DNA of 64,000 nucleotides from Pseudomaricurvus sp033283175 (GCA_033283175.1 JAWMQM010000002.1:744001-808000), one strand, 5' to 3'. Positions 17,312 through 27,007 are shown, counted from the stretch's first letter. Numbers and translations are program-made. Notes: generated by a model from the letters alone, not told the origin.

Positions 17312-19333
17312 ATGCCCCTGAGACCTGAGTTACTGTCGCCCTTTCAATACCTCCGCCCCCACCTGCAACCGGTTATCACCTCGCTACGCCTGCTGCTCTG
17401 TACCACCCTGCTGGCCACACCAGTGGTGCAGGCGGGCAATCTGTTACCCGCGGTGGACGACAGCCACGACCAGCTCAATAGCCAGCGCCAGACCTATCTG
17501 GAGGCCAGAGAAGCCCAGCGTCACGGTCAGCGACAGAAATACCAGCAGCTGCGTGAGCGCCTGCACGGCTACCCGCTGACGGTATACCTCGACTATTACG
17601 ACCTGCGCCGCCAGCTCTCCAGGCTACCCAGTGAAGAGGTCGGTGAATTCCTGGCACAACAGGACAACAGCTATCTGGCAGACCGACTGCGCCGCGCCTG
17701 GCTGGATCAGCTGGCCGAACGGGAATTGTGGCAGGAGTACATCAACTTCTACCGTCCCGACGTCGCCAACACCGCCCTGCAGTGCCGCTGGATCCAGGCC
17801 CGGCACCTCACCGGTGACAGCAACGCGCTTGCGGAGACCGCCCCGCTGTGGAACGTGGACTACTCGCAGCCCAAGGATTGCGACCCCCTCTTCAGCCTCT
17901 GGACCAATGCCGGCTACCGCACACAGGAGATCGTCTGGGAGCGCTTCAACAAAGCCCTGCAGGGGGGCAGCAGTCAACTGGCACGCTACCTGGCCCGACA
18001 GCTGGAAGGCGAGAATCTGCAGCTGGCTGAGCTGCACCTGGAGGTGGATCGCCACCCGCAACGCATCCTGCAACAACAGCAGTTCCAGCCACAGAACCAG
18101 GCGATGCAATCCATTATCCTCCACGGCGTGCAGCGCCTGGCTCATCGCGATCCGGTAACAGCGCTCAATCAGTGGGGCCTGTACGACGCACAACAGCTGT
18201 TTGATGACCAGCCCCGGCGTGAGACCCAGGAGTTGCTGGCCATCGAGCTGGTCAAGGACGGCTATACCCGGGAGGCTGACTCCCTGCTGCAACAGATTCC
18301 GGGGTTCAGCAACCTGCAGGTCAGCGAGTTCCTGATTCGCGACGCCCTGAAGCAACAGGACTGGCAAAAGGTCTACCAATACATCCGCCAGCTGCCGGAC
18401 GATGAGCAATCCAGCGAGCGCTGGCTGTACTGGCGCGCTCGTGCGCTGGAGTCCCTGGACCAGCAGGACAGCAACCAGATGCGGCCCCAGGACATCTATA
18501 CCCAGCTGGCCATGGAGCGCAGTTTCTACGGCTTTATGGCAGCGGATCGCATCGGCAACCAGTACCGCCTTGGTGACGTCCCCGCCACTGCCGCGCCGGA
18601 ACTGCTGTTGCGTATCGCCTCCGAACCCGCCAGCCAGCGCGCCCGTGAGCTGCGTGCTGTGGGCGATATCACCAATGCCAGCCGCGAATGGCTCGACCTC
18701 AGCAGTCGCTTTTCCTCGGAAGAGGAGCACATTGCTGCCGCCCAGTTGGCCAACCAGTGGGGCTGGCACCATAAGTCGATCACCTCGCTGGCCACCGCCC
18801 GCTACTGGGACGACCTGCGCCTGCGCTTTCCCCTCGCCCACCAGCAACCCATCTTCAAGGCAGCAGACGACAACCAGGTCTCACCCCTGCTGCTGTACGC
18901 CATCACCCGTCAGGAGAGCGCCTTCGCCGAACACGCCCGCTCACCCGCCGGGGCCATGGGCCTGATGCAACTGATGCCTGCCACCGCCCAGGAAACCGCG
19001 CGCAAGGCCGGCCTGCCCTACAGCAAAAGTGACCTGCTGGTGCCCGACAAGAACATTTCCCTGGGCAGTTTTTACATCACGGAAATGCTGCAGCGCTACC
19101 AGGGCAACCGCTTTCTGGCCGCCGCTGCCTACAATGCCGGCCCGCACCGGGTAGATCGCTGGCTGCGCAACAGCGCCAGCGCGCTGCCCGCTGATGTCTG
19201 GATTGAAACCATTCCCTTCCGCGAAACCCGGCGCTACGTGCAGAACGTGCTCGCCTATTCAGTGATCTACGGCTACCGCACCGGTACCACACCCACCATG
19301 CTGAACCCTGTGGAGCACGACCAGAACTTCTGA
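17312..19333 (+). CDS. slt: Soluble lytic transglycosylase Slt (family 1)
   Basis: A 673-residue periplasmic lytic transglycosylase, near the 645-residue E. coli Slt70. After a signal segment (SLRLLLCTTLLATPVVQAG) comes a long helical superhelix with the L domain, then the C-terminal SLT domain. The catalytic Glu is in ITRQESAFAE, followed by SPAGAMGLMQLMPATAQ, NISLGSFYI and AAYNAGPHRVDRW. It cleaves glycan strands, leaving 1,6-anhydroMurNAc ends that feed NagZ. The start is uncertain: a GTG at 17291 adds seven residues, and neither start has a clear ribosome-binding site. Confidence 0.95.
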   Translation: MPLRPELLSPFQYLRPHLQPVITSLRLLLCTTLLATPVVQAGNLLPAVDDSHDQLNSQRQTYLEAREAQRHGQRQKYQQLRERLHGYPLTVYLDYYDLRRQLSRLPSEEVGEFLAQQDNSYLADRLRRAWLDQLAERELWQEYINFYRPDVANTALQCRWIQARHLTGDSNALAETAPLWNVDYSQPKDCDPLFSLWTNAGYRTQEIVWERFNKALQGGSSQLARYLARQLEGENLQLAELHLEVDRHPQRILQQQQFQPQNQAMQSIILHGVQRLAHRDPVTALNQWGLYDAQQLFDDQPRRETQELLAIELVKDGYTREADSLLQQIPGFSNLQVSEFLIRDALKQQDWQKVYQYIRQLPDDEQSSERWLYWRARALESLDQQDSNQMRPQDIYTQLAMERSFYGFMAADRIGNQYRLGDVPATAAPELLLRIASEPASQRARELRAVGDITNASREWLDLSSRFSSEEEHIAAAQLANQWGWHHKSITSLATARYWDDLRLRFPLAHQQPIFKAADDNQVSPLLLYAITRQESAFAEHARSPAGAMGLMQLMPATAQETARKAGLPYSKSDLLVPDKNISLGSFYITEMLQRYQGNRFLAAAAYNAGPHRVDRWLRNSASALPADVWIETIPFRETRRYVQNVLAYSVIYGYRTGTTPTMLNPVEHDQNF

Positions 19334-19471
19334 CACAGGCAGCGAAAACTGCCCGCCCCGGCTCAATGACGGGGCGCACTGGTTGCAAGGTATTTACTGC
19401 CGGAAGCGGCACAAGAGTTTCTGTGGCGGTCAGGGACGCCACTACAGTACTACAGGAGCGGCCGGCCCGGC

Positions 19472-19717
19472 CTAGCAGTGAGCGGCAAGATAAGCGTCAA
19501 GCGCTGCCGCGTCGAACGGCCAACCCAGCCCCTGCTCATCACCGGCAACCGACAGCACCGGGATACGCACCCCATAGCGCTCGAGCAGCTGCGGATCATC
19601 AGCAATTTCCACACTCTGTAAGCGCAGGCCATAAGCAGGCAGCAATGGCCAGGCCAAAGCCTGTGCCTGCTCACAAAGGTGACAACCGAGCGTGGTATAA
19701 AGATAAAGCGTTTTCAT
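19472..19717 (-). CDS. Glutaredoxin-like thiol protein (DUF836)
   Basis: An 81-residue thioredoxin-fold protein. The start KTLYLYTTLGCHLCEQA carries a CxxC redox pair at residues 11-14, and the cis-Pro appears in VRIPVLSV. The C-terminal WPFDAAALDAYL helix completes the minimal fold. GGTGAG precedes ATG. Related short glutaredoxin-like genes are often beside slt in pseudomonads. Substrate unknown. Confidence 0.88.
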   Translation of the reverse strand: MKTLYLYTTLGCHLCEQAQALAWPLLPAYGLRLQSVEIADDPQLLERYGVRIPVLSVAGDEQGLGWPFDAAALDAYLAAHC

Positions 19718-19793
19718 GTGGACTCACCGCCACCGCACTGCGGCAGCTACCTCTACAGGCCGGCTATTGGAAAGGAGCAGTGAGCAGAAGCAA

Positions 19794-20678
19794 TCAGAAT
19801 AGGCCATTCTGGAAGGCAACGTAGACACCACCGGCAATCAGCACCAGCAATCCGAGCCCCACGACTCGTCCCATACCCGCTGCGGGAGCGGCAGAAGCCT
19901 CTACAGCGTTGCCACCCGACTGCACAGCAACATCCAGGTCACGCTCTTCCTGGTTGCGGGCAGCCACAGGACGAACGCCGGGCCGGGCCTGCTTGGTCGC
20001 CACCTTGCCAGTATGCTTCTCAGGACCACGCACCGAGGTTTTGTCGAGATCATCCGCCGGTCCGATCACACCAAAGCTGAGGGTATCAAAGCGCAGGTCA
20101 TCCCCGCGCCGAACCCTGGCCTCCTTGATGCGGCGGCCATTGAGAAAGGTACCGTTAGCGGATTCTATATCGCGCACGTAGAGCAGCCCGTCGCGCACCG
20201 TCAACTGGGCATGGCGGCGTGAGAGATGAGCGGCCGCCAGGGTGATATCGCAATCGGCCGAGCGACCGACCAGGGTTTCGTTTTTAAGGGGGAATACGCG
20301 GTTCCCCAAAGCGCTGTGGTTAGCTTTCAGGGCCCAGCCAGTGCCGGGATCCGGCTTGGCCATATTGACGGCGGGACGCGGCTCACGCTTGGGATCCACC
20401 ACCTGCATGGCCACTCGACCTATGCGCAGGTTATCGGCCGGCTCCAGGGGCATCGGAGTCGCCATGGGAACCAGTTTACCGTTCAGGAAAGTATTGTCGG
20501 CATCCACCAGCAAGCGCAGGGTGAGCTGCTCATGCTCGACGCGGATCTCTGCGTGCAGGTCCGCCACCCCTTCCCCTTCAAGGACAAGGTCACAGTCAGG
20601 GCTGCGACCGATAGTCACCAGAGGTTCAACAAGCCATACCGCATTTTGTTTGTTGTTTGTAAAGCGGAGCTTGAGCAT
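19794..20678 (-). CDS. Tandem-FHA membrane protein
   Basis: A 294-residue protein with two forkhead-associated domains, which read phosphothreonine. FHA1 spans about 15-90 (TIGRSPDCDLVL, LHAEIRV, FLNGKLV) and FHA2 about 125-205 (LVGRSADCDITL, LSRRHAQL, ESANGTFLNGRRI). Both keep the GRS/SxxH/NG pattern, FHA1 with a weaker S-x-x-H. A basic low-complexity linker leads to a single C-terminal transmembrane helix (VVGLGLLVLIAGGVYVAF), so both FHA domains face the cytoplasm. It is divergent from the phosphatase-kinase pair and is the probable phospho-reader of that module. Confidence 0.88.
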   Translation of the reverse strand: MLKLRFTNNKQNAVWLVEPLVTIGRSPDCDLVLEGEGVADLHAEIRVEHEQLTLRLLVDADNTFLNGKLVPMATPMPLEPADNLRIGRVAMQVVDPKREPRPAVNMAKPDPGTGWALKANHSALGNRVFPLKNETLVGRSADCDITLAAAHLSRRHAQLTVRDGLLYVRDIESANGTFLNGRRIKEARVRRGDDLRFDTLSFGVIGPADDLDKTSVRGPEKHTGKVATKQARPGVRPVAARNQEERDLDVAVQSGGNAVEASAAPAAGMGRVVGLGLLVLIAGGVYVAFQNGLF

Positions 20679-20761
20679 AAAAAGGTGACCCTCTGCCAGT
20701 AAACCCAGATATTTTCAAGCGCCCGATAATGCATAAAAGCTCTTTGGCCTTCAATAGCTTA

Positions 20762-20777
20762 GGTGAAATAAATCACT
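20762..20777. promoter_or_regulatory. CRP/Vfr-like site in divergent phospho-module promoter
   Basis: GGTGA-AATAAA-TCACT contains a perfect GTGA-N6-TCAC core (20763-20766 and 20773-20776), the half-sites recognised by CRP and Vfr. It lies in an A/T-rich island between the divergent FHA and phosphatase genes, suggesting joint control by cAMP. Inference only. Confidence 0.4.
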
Positions 20778-20926
20778 TTATTTGTGGGTATTTAGCAGTA
20801 CTATACATTTTTAGCGGAACTCCTGTGGACAAATTGCACCCACCTTATATTCGCACGTATTATCTGGCTCACCATTGCTACTAAGATGCCGGTGATCCCG
20901 ACAGCGTACGCCAACACGGATTTTCT

Positions 20927-21778
20927 ATGCCCCCACTGCAATCCTACTCGCTGACCAATAAAGGCCTGGTCCGAGACAATAACGAGGACTGTTTTCTCAG
21001 CAGGCCCGACCAGGGTTTCTGGATGGTGGCAGACGGTATGGGCGGTCACGATGCCGGTGAAGTGGCCAGTGATATTGTCAAACGCACCATTGATGAAAAG
21101 CTGCCTGCCAGCCGTGACCTGGAGGGCGCCATACACAGCGCCCACAAGGCAGTCCTCAAGGCTGCCTCCCGGGGCGAAGGCGCTAACGGCATGGGCTCCA
21201 CCGTTGTTGCACTCCTGTCCGACGGCACCGACTACCAGGTCTCCTGGGTAGGCGACAGCCGCGCTTACCTCTGGTCCGAGGAAGGCGATGGCGGCCGCCT
21301 CGAGCAGCTCACCACTGACCACTCCTATGTGCAGATGCTGCTGGCTTCCGGCGCTATCCAGGCCGAAGAGGTGGACGACCATCCCGACAAGAACGTCATC
21401 ACCCAGTGTATTGGTTCGTCCGGCCCCGACCCCATCAAGGTAGATACGGTGCGCGGCAACTGGGAGCAACAGCAGTGGATTGTGCTCTGCAGCGATGGCC
21501 TCACCGACGAACTGGACAACAGTGCCATCGCCCAGATCCTCTGCCACGCCAGTACCCCCAGGGATGCCACGCAAAAGCTGATGCAACAGGCCCTGACCTC
21601 CGGCGGCCGCGACAACATCACGGTGCAGGTTATTGAGTCCCCCCTCTTTCGCCGCAACCTGTTGCACAGGCTTAACGAATGGCTACCGAGAGTGACCGGT
21701 CGCCTGTGGCTGGACCTGACCCTGTACGGCCTCGCCCTGGTCAGCACCCTGATGATTGGCTACTGGACGATCACCTGA
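20927..21778 (+). CDS. PP2C-family Ser/Thr phosphatase with C-terminal membrane anchor
   Basis: A 283-residue PPM phosphatase. Metal-binding acidic motifs are in VRDNNEDCFL, MVADGMGGHDAGE, VSWVGDSRAYLW, LCSDGLTDEL and GGRDNITVQV, all intact. The last 22 residues (LWLDLTLYGLALVSTLMIGYW, one helix) form an unusual C-terminal transmembrane anchor that tethers the enzyme to the inner membrane. It should dephosphorylate the kinase and its substrates. It is 7 nt upstream of the kinase, in one operon. Stp1/PppA are the nearest characterised relatives. Confidence 0.93.
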   Translation: MPPLQSYSLTNKGLVRDNNEDCFLSRPDQGFWMVADGMGGHDAGEVASDIVKRTIDEKLPASRDLEGAIHSAHKAVLKAASRGEGANGMGSTVVALLSDGTDYQVSWVGDSRAYLWSEEGDGGRLEQLTTDHSYVQMLLASGAIQAEEVDDHPDKNVITQCIGSSGPDPIKVDTVRGNWEQQQWIVLCSDGLTDELDNSAIAQILCHASTPRDATQKLMQQALTSGGRDNITVQVIESPLFRRNLLHRLNEWLPRVTGRLWLDLTLYGLALVSTLMIGYWTIT

Positions 21779-21785
21779 TACCGCA

Positions 21786-24149
21786 ATGCAGATCCCCGGC
21801 TATCGAATCATTCGCAAAATCAATCAGGGTGGCATGTCGACCGTCTATCTGGCGATTCAGCTCAGTGTCGGTCGGGAAGTCGCCCTGAAGGTCATGTCGC
21901 CCGCGCTTAATGCCGATCCGGTATTCAGCGAGCGCTTTCAGCGTGAGGCCAATATCGTTGGCCAGCTGTCACACCCCAATATCGTCTCAGTCTACGACAT
22001 CGGCCGCTTCAAGAATCTCAACTACATCGCCATGGATTACCTGGCGGGTGGTTCCATTCATGACCGCATGAAGGCCGGGCTCAGCGCCGTGGAAGCACTG
22101 CGCATCACATCCCAGATTGCCAATTCCCTGGATCACGCCCACGAGAAAGGCTATATCCACCGCGACATCAAGCCAGAGAACATCCTCTTCCGGGAAGACG
22201 GCACCGCTGTACTCTCTGACTTCGGCGTCGCCAAGACCGTCAGTACCGTCTCCAACATGACCAATGCCGGTACCGTGGTCGGCACTCCACACTACATGAG
22301 CCCCGAGCAGGCCCGCGGCAAACCCATTGACGGCCGCGCCGACCTCTACAGCCTCGGCGTGGTGTTCTACGAGATGATTACCGGTAGTGTGCCCTACACG
22401 GCCGAAGAGGCTGTGGCCATCGCCATCAAGCACCTCACGGCACCGATACCCAAGCTGCCGCCGCAGTACACCATGTTCCAGCCGTTCCTGAACAAGCTGC
22501 TGGCCAAGGATCCCAATGACCGCTTCCAGCGCGGACGCGAAGTGGTGGAGGCCATTGCCCAGCTGCAGGGGACCTCCAGGGGATCAACGCCCACCTACCT
22601 GACGGAAACCGACCCCACCGCCATCCAGATCCTGTCGCTGTTCAAGGCGCTGGTACTCACCAGCTATGCAGCTATTGCTGCGCAAGCCAAGCTGGGAGGC
22701 CTGTGGCTGGCCAGCTGGCGCTGGACCCCCAAACGCGGCGTCTACCGTCACCCCCGGGTCACCGTCACGGAGATCCGCACCAGCGCGGAAACCATCGAGG
22801 AAGATCGCGCCACCATCATTTCCACCCGGGTACAGAAAGCGGCTCACTACCAGTCACTGGAAAACCGTCGCATTGCCCGTATCTATCGCGGCTTCATGCT
22901 GGGGGGACTGCTGGGTATTATCTGGATCGCCTTCAGCATGGGCATGGGCAGACTTATCGACACCCGGGAGACCACCCTGCCCCAATCACTGCAAGCGGCC
23001 ATCGTCTCCACCAACCGCTGGGTTGAGCGCCTGCTGCTGGCCGAGGAAGAACCACAGCCCGCCAGCCGGGATGCCATTGCCGCTGTCCCTGCAGAGACCA
23101 GTGAGGCTCCGCCAGCTGCGCCCCTGCCGGATGACGCACCTCGGGCTGAGGCCCCAGCAGCAACGACTGAACAACAAGCCACCAGCCCCCCGCCGCCACC
23201 GCCACGCTTTGGCCTGAAAGTGAATGCCAGTCCCATCGACGCCAAAGTACGGGTGCTTAATATCCGTGAGCGTTATTACACCGGCATACCCCTGCTACCG
23301 GGACGCTATCAGGTGGAAGTCACCGCGGATGGCCATGATCGCGACGTTCAGTGGGTGGAGATCAGCAACCAGCCACTGACGCTGGATGTCTCACTACGCA
23401 AGATTCCTGTACCCGGCGCCACCTTCCATAACGAACTGGCAGATGGCTCCCTGGGCCCGGCAATGGTCATCGTGCGCCAGGGCAGCTTTGAGATGGGCAA
23501 TTCGGGAGACGCCATCACCTCCCCCACCCGTCGTGTGCGCATCCCGCAACCCTTTGCCATCAGCCAGTACGAAATCACCTTTGCCGACTACGACAAGTTT
23601 GCGCGAGCCACCAAACGCCCCCTGCCACCCGATGGCCAGTGGGGTCGGGGCAGTCGCCCGGTCATCAACGTCAGCTGGGAAGACGCCCGCGCCTATGCCA
23701 AATGGCTGCGGGACTCCACCGGGCGTAAATACCGCTTACCAACAGAAGCCGAGTGGGAGTATGTCGCCCGTGCCGGCACCACGGGCGACTACTGGTGGCA
23801 GGGCAGCGCTGACGGCAAAGCCAACTGCCGGCGCGGCTGTAACAGTAAATTCAGTAACCTGTTCCGCACCAAGACAGCACCGGTGGGCAGCTACCCGTCC
23901 AACAGATTTGGTGTGTCGGATTCTGCAGGCAATGTGGCCGAATGGGTCGAAGACTGCTTCCAGCCCCACTACCTCGCCGCGCCGCGGGACGGTAGCGCCG
24001 TTACGCAGAACAGCTGTTCGGAGCGAGTGGTGCGCGGAGGCAGTATTCGCAGCAGCGCCGAGGAACTGAAGAACTACTACCGGGATCACCGGGACGGCAA
24101 GAGCGTCTACAGCGATGTGGGTATTCGGGTAGTAGTGGATCTCTACTGA
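21786..24149 (+). CDS. Receptor Ser/Thr kinase with PEGA-like and FGE-sulfatase domains
   Basis: A 787-residue transmembrane kinase. Residues 5-265 are a Hanks-type kinase with an intact active site: the GGMSTVYLA glycine loop, HRDIKPENIL near 125, DFGVAKT, and VGTPHYMSPEQARG. One transmembrane helix lies near 368-390 (GFMLGGLLGIIWIAFSMGMG). A Pro/Ala-rich linker leads to a PEGA-like beta domain (about 472-540) and a C-terminal FGE-sulfatase (SUMF1-like) domain (GSFEMGNS, YRLPTEAEWEYVARAG, NVAEWVEDCF, VVRGGS). By topology the kinase is cytoplasmic and the FGE domain periplasmic, so FGE is probably a ligand-binding sensor. The ATG at 21786 matches the usual kinase start. Confidence 0.92.
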   Translation: MQIPGYRIIRKINQGGMSTVYLAIQLSVGREVALKVMSPALNADPVFSERFQREANIVGQLSHPNIVSVYDIGRFKNLNYIAMDYLAGGSIHDRMKAGLSAVEALRITSQIANSLDHAHEKGYIHRDIKPENILFREDGTAVLSDFGVAKTVSTVSNMTNAGTVVGTPHYMSPEQARGKPIDGRADLYSLGVVFYEMITGSVPYTAEEAVAIAIKHLTAPIPKLPPQYTMFQPFLNKLLAKDPNDRFQRGREVVEAIAQLQGTSRGSTPTYLTETDPTAIQILSLFKALVLTSYAAIAAQAKLGGLWLASWRWTPKRGVYRHPRVTVTEIRTSAETIEEDRATIISTRVQKAAHYQSLENRRIARIYRGFMLGGLLGIIWIAFSMGMGRLIDTRETTLPQSLQAAIVSTNRWVERLLLAEEEPQPASRDAIAAVPAETSEAPPAAPLPDDAPRAEAPAATTEQQATSPPPPPPRFGLKVNASPIDAKVRVLNIRERYYTGIPLLPGRYQVEVTADGHDRDVQWVEISNQPLTLDVSLRKIPVPGATFHNELADGSLGPAMVIVRQGSFEMGNSGDAITSPTRRVRIPQPFAISQYEITFADYDKFARATKRPLPPDGQWGRGSRPVINVSWEDARAYAKWLRDSTGRKYRLPTEAEWEYVARAGTTGDYWWQGSADGKANCRRGCNSKFSNLFRTKTAPVGSYPSNRFGVSDSAGNVAEWVEDCFQPHYLAAPRDGSAVTQNSCSERVVRGGSIRSSAEELKNYYRDHRDGKSVYSDVGIRVVVDLY

Positions 24150-24204
24150 CAGATGCCGCTGAGCAGCGACAGGGCGGCCGTCAAACCCAAGCCACTCACT
24201 GGCA

Positions 24205-25347
24205 TCAGACCTGAAAAAACGCCTGGATCTGCTCTTTCTCCCACATGGCGTCCTGATAACCCAGCTCGATCAGGTCATCAATGTAGGGCTTTTCGAACAA
24301 CAGGTAGCTGCTGGTGGTAGCACCGCCACCCTTGGTGGTGGAGCCGGTGGCGCGAAAGAAAAAGCGTACCGAGCGTGGCATGTGACGAATTCTCCGCCCC
24401 GCCATTTTGTCCAGCTCCTTGCTGGGAGAGATGATCAGCGTGTCCACCGGTTTCAGCTTTACCCCCTGCTCCTGCAGAATCTTTTCCGGCACCAGCCTGA
24501 GCAGGTGATTGACCCGCTCCAGGTGCTCAATGTCGCCTTCAAAACTGTCAATAAACGCGCTGCTGAAGAGATGGCCAAAGACCTGCCCGATGGAGGGCGA
24601 ATGGCGCGCCCGCAACTTCGGCTTGGCCCAGTGCACCGGGTTACGGTTACCGGAAACACCCACAATAAAAATCCTGTCCGCCCCCATGTGCAGCGCCGGA
24701 CTGATTGGCGCAACCTGGCGCAAGGCACCGTCACCAAAGTAATCACGACCTAATCGCACTGCGGGGAAGATACCCGGAATGGCGGACGACGCCATCAGGT
24801 GGTCCAGTGACAACTGCGCCTTGACGCCGGTGCGACGGTAGCGACGCCACTCCTTTACGGATGGGTCGCCCTGGAAGAAACTCATGGACTCACCGCTGGA
24901 GTAGTTCATGGCGGTGACACAGACGGCTTTCAGGTCGCCCTTCTGAATGCCTGCGTCGAGCTGGGGAAAGTTAATGTGGCGATTGGCAAATTCCCGCAGT
25001 GGGGCATTGTCCAGCAACGCAATGGACTTGCCCTTGCCAACTCCCTCATTAAACAGTGAAGCCAGCAGGCGTCCCCCGCCCCCCAGCAGGTCCCGCCAGC
25101 GAGTATGAAACACCTTTTGCGTCTGCAGTTCACCCCAGATCTTCTCCAGGTCTTTAACCGCCTCGTAAAAGCTACCGGTATGAGTGGCCAGCGCTAACGC
25201 GTTCAGCGCGCCGGCCGACGTCCCGCAAATCACCGGAAACGGGTTGTGTACGCCAGCAGGTAACAATTCATTAACAGCATTCAGTACACCGACCTGATAG
25301 GCCGCCCGGGCGCCGCCACCCGACAGGATCAGAGCATTGGTGGGCAT
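24205..25347 (-). CDS. Patatin-like phospholipase
   Basis: A 380-residue cytoplasmic patatin-family lipid acyl hydrolase. Features are the oxyanion loop SGGGARAAYQVG (residues 9-20), nucleophile elbow GTSAG (near 45), and catalytic Asp in YFGDGALR (DGA form, near 207). The C-terminal third (PHMRSVRFFFRATG region and LLFEKPYIDDLIELGYQDA) is typical of proteobacterial patatins near fatty-acid genes. AGGAG lies 7 nt before ATG. It begins 28 nt after the acyl-CoA ligase, so the pair can release and then activate fatty acids. Natural substrate unknown. Confidence 0.92.
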   Translation of the reverse strand: MPTNALILSGGGARAAYQVGVLNAVNELLPAGVHNPFPVICGTSAGALNALALATHTGSFYEAVKDLEKIWGELQTQKVFHTRWRDLLGGGGRLLASLFNEGVGKGKSIALLDNAPLREFANRHINFPQLDAGIQKGDLKAVCVTAMNYSSGESMSFFQGDPSVKEWRRYRRTGVKAQLSLDHLMASSAIPGIFPAVRLGRDYFGDGALRQVAPISPALHMGADRIFIVGVSGNRNPVHWAKPKLRARHSPSIGQVFGHLFSSAFIDSFEGDIEHLERVNHLLRLVPEKILQEQGVKLKPVDTLIISPSKELDKMAGRRIRHMPRSVRFFFRATGSTTKGGGATTSSYLLFEKPYIDDLIELGYQDAMWEKEQIQAFFQV

Positions 25348-25375
25348 TCAGTGCTCCTGTTGCAGCAATTTGCCA

Positions 25376-27007
25376 TCACTTGCCACGACGGCGCAGCTCC
25401 TGATCCTTCAGCTCACGACGCAGCACCTTGCCCACGTTGGACTTGGGAAGTTCATCCCGGAATTCGATCAGGTGCGGTACCTTATAACCCGTCATACGCT
25501 CACGACAGAAACTGATAATGTCTTCGATGGTCAGGGAGGGGTCGCGTCGCACCACAAACAGCTTCACCGCTTCTCCGGTCTTGTCGCTGGGCACACCGAT
25601 CACTGCCGCTTCCAGTACCCCTGGATGCTGGGTCACCTCGTCCTCGACCTCGTTGGGATAGACGTTAAAGCCGGAGACAATGATCATATCCTTCTTGCGA
25701 TCCACGATGCGGATATAACCCTCCTCATCGATAATCGCCATGTCGCCGGTTTTCAACCACCCCTCATCGTCCATTACCTGGGCCGTCTCATCCGGCCGCT
25801 GCCAGTAACCCTTCATGACCTGCGGGCCTTTTACTTCCAGCTCCCCCACTTGCCCCACCGGCAACACAGTGCCCGCCTCATCCAACACCCGCACCTCGGT
25901 GTCGCGCACAGCGGGGCCGACCGTGCCCGGGTGAATATTACTGGGGAAATTGGCCGAGATGACCGGTGAGGTCTCTGTCATGCCATAGCCCTCGGTGACC
26001 TTGCAGCCAGTCACCTTCTCCCACAGCTGGGCAACATCGGCGGTGAGCGCCATACCGCCGGACGCGGTAATCTTCAGTTTGGAGAAATCCAGCGACTGAA
26101 AGGCATTGTTGTGGCAAAGACCGTTAAACAGCGTGTTCAGCCCCACAAACCCGGTAAGACGGAAAGGCTTGATAGCACTGACCAGCGACGCCAGATCGCG
26201 GGGATTCGGAATCAGGATATTGTGGTTGCCGGTAGTCACCAGCATCATGCAATGAATGGTGAAGGCGTAGATGTGATAAAGCGGTAACGGTGCCGCGTAG
26301 GTCTCTACCCCAATGCCGTTCAGTTCACCAATACGCTCCTGGGTCTGGTGCATATTGGCCACAATATTGGCGTGGGTAAGCATAGCCCCTTTGGCGACAC
26401 CGGTGGTGCCGCCGGTGTATTGCAGTACAGCAACATCCGCTGCCTGCACTTCCACCGCCGTCGGTGCCTGCTGGCGACCCAGCGCCAGCGCCCGGCGCAT
26501 CGTTATCTGGGAGGGGAAGTGGTAGGCCGGCACCATGCGTTTCAGGTAGCGCACCACACCATTGATTAACGGCCGTTTCGGAAACCCGTGCAGATCGGCG
26601 ATATCGGTTACTATCACCGTTTCCACAGAAGTTTTGTGAATCACCCTGGCAGCGGTATCGGCGAGATTGGCAAACACCACCAGGGCTTTCGCACCGGCGT
26701 CGTTCAACTGGTGCTCCAGCTCGCGCTCCGTGTAGAGCGGGTTGGTATTCACCAGAATCATGCCGGCACGCAAAATCCCGAACATGACTACCGGGTACTG
26801 CAGCAGATTGGGCAGCTGTACCGCCACCCGGTCGCCGGGCTGCAAATTGGTATGATGCTGCAGAAAGCTGGCGAATTGTTCGCTGTATTCCTGCATCTCC
26901 CTGTAAGTGAGGGTTTTACCCATACAGCTGAAGGCTGGCTTGTCCCTGAACTCACCAAACGCATCCCAGACTGTCTCAGGAATTGACCGCATATCGTTGT
27001 TATTCAT
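25376..27007 (-). CDS. fadD: Long-chain acyl-CoA synthetase (FadD-type)
   Basis: A 543-residue AMP-forming ligase. The P-loop YTGGTTGVAKGAML (near 190), the GYGMTETSPV adenine motif (near 335), TGDMAIIDEEGYIRIVDRKKD (hinge; TGD then DRKKD) and the catalytic Lys region GEAVKLFVV/PKSNVGKVLRR are all intact. It activates exogenous or phospholipid-derived long-chain fatty acids for beta-oxidation. The ATG at 27007 (GGGGGC upstream) is preferred over an upstream in-frame start at 27073, which adds an unrelated leader. No PsrA box is visible upstream, in contrast to the dehydrogenase gene. Confidence 0.94.
   Translation of the reverse strand: MNNNDMRSIPETVWDAFGEFRDKPAFSCMGKTLTYREMQEYSEQFASFLQHHTNLQPGDRVAVQLPNLLQYPVVMFGILRAGMILVNTNPLYTERELEHQLNDAGAKALVVFANLADTAARVIHKTSVETVIVTDIADLHGFPKRPLINGVVRYLKRMVPAYHFPSQITMRRALALGRQQAPTAVEVQAADVAVLQYTGGTTGVAKGAMLTHANIVANMHQTQERIGELNGIGVETYAAPLPLYHIYAFTIHCMMLVTTGNHNILIPNPRDLASLVSAIKPFRLTGFVGLNTLFNGLCHNNAFQSLDFSKLKITASGGMALTADVAQLWEKVTGCKVTEGYGMTETSPVISANFPSNIHPGTVGPAVRDTEVRVLDEAGTVLPVGQVGELEVKGPQVMKGYWQRPDETAQVMDDEGWLKTGDMAIIDEEGYIRIVDRKKDMIIVSGFNVYPNEVEDEVTQHPGVLEAAVIGVPSDKTGEAVKLFVVRRDPSLTIEDIISFCRERMTGYKVPHLIEFRDELPKSNVGKVLRRELKDQELRRRGK

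Noticed and set aside
21786..24149. Type VI secretion PpkA
   Set aside because: The C-terminal domain is FGE-sulfatase rather than vWA and no T6SS structural genes are in the window; only a distant kinship is supported.
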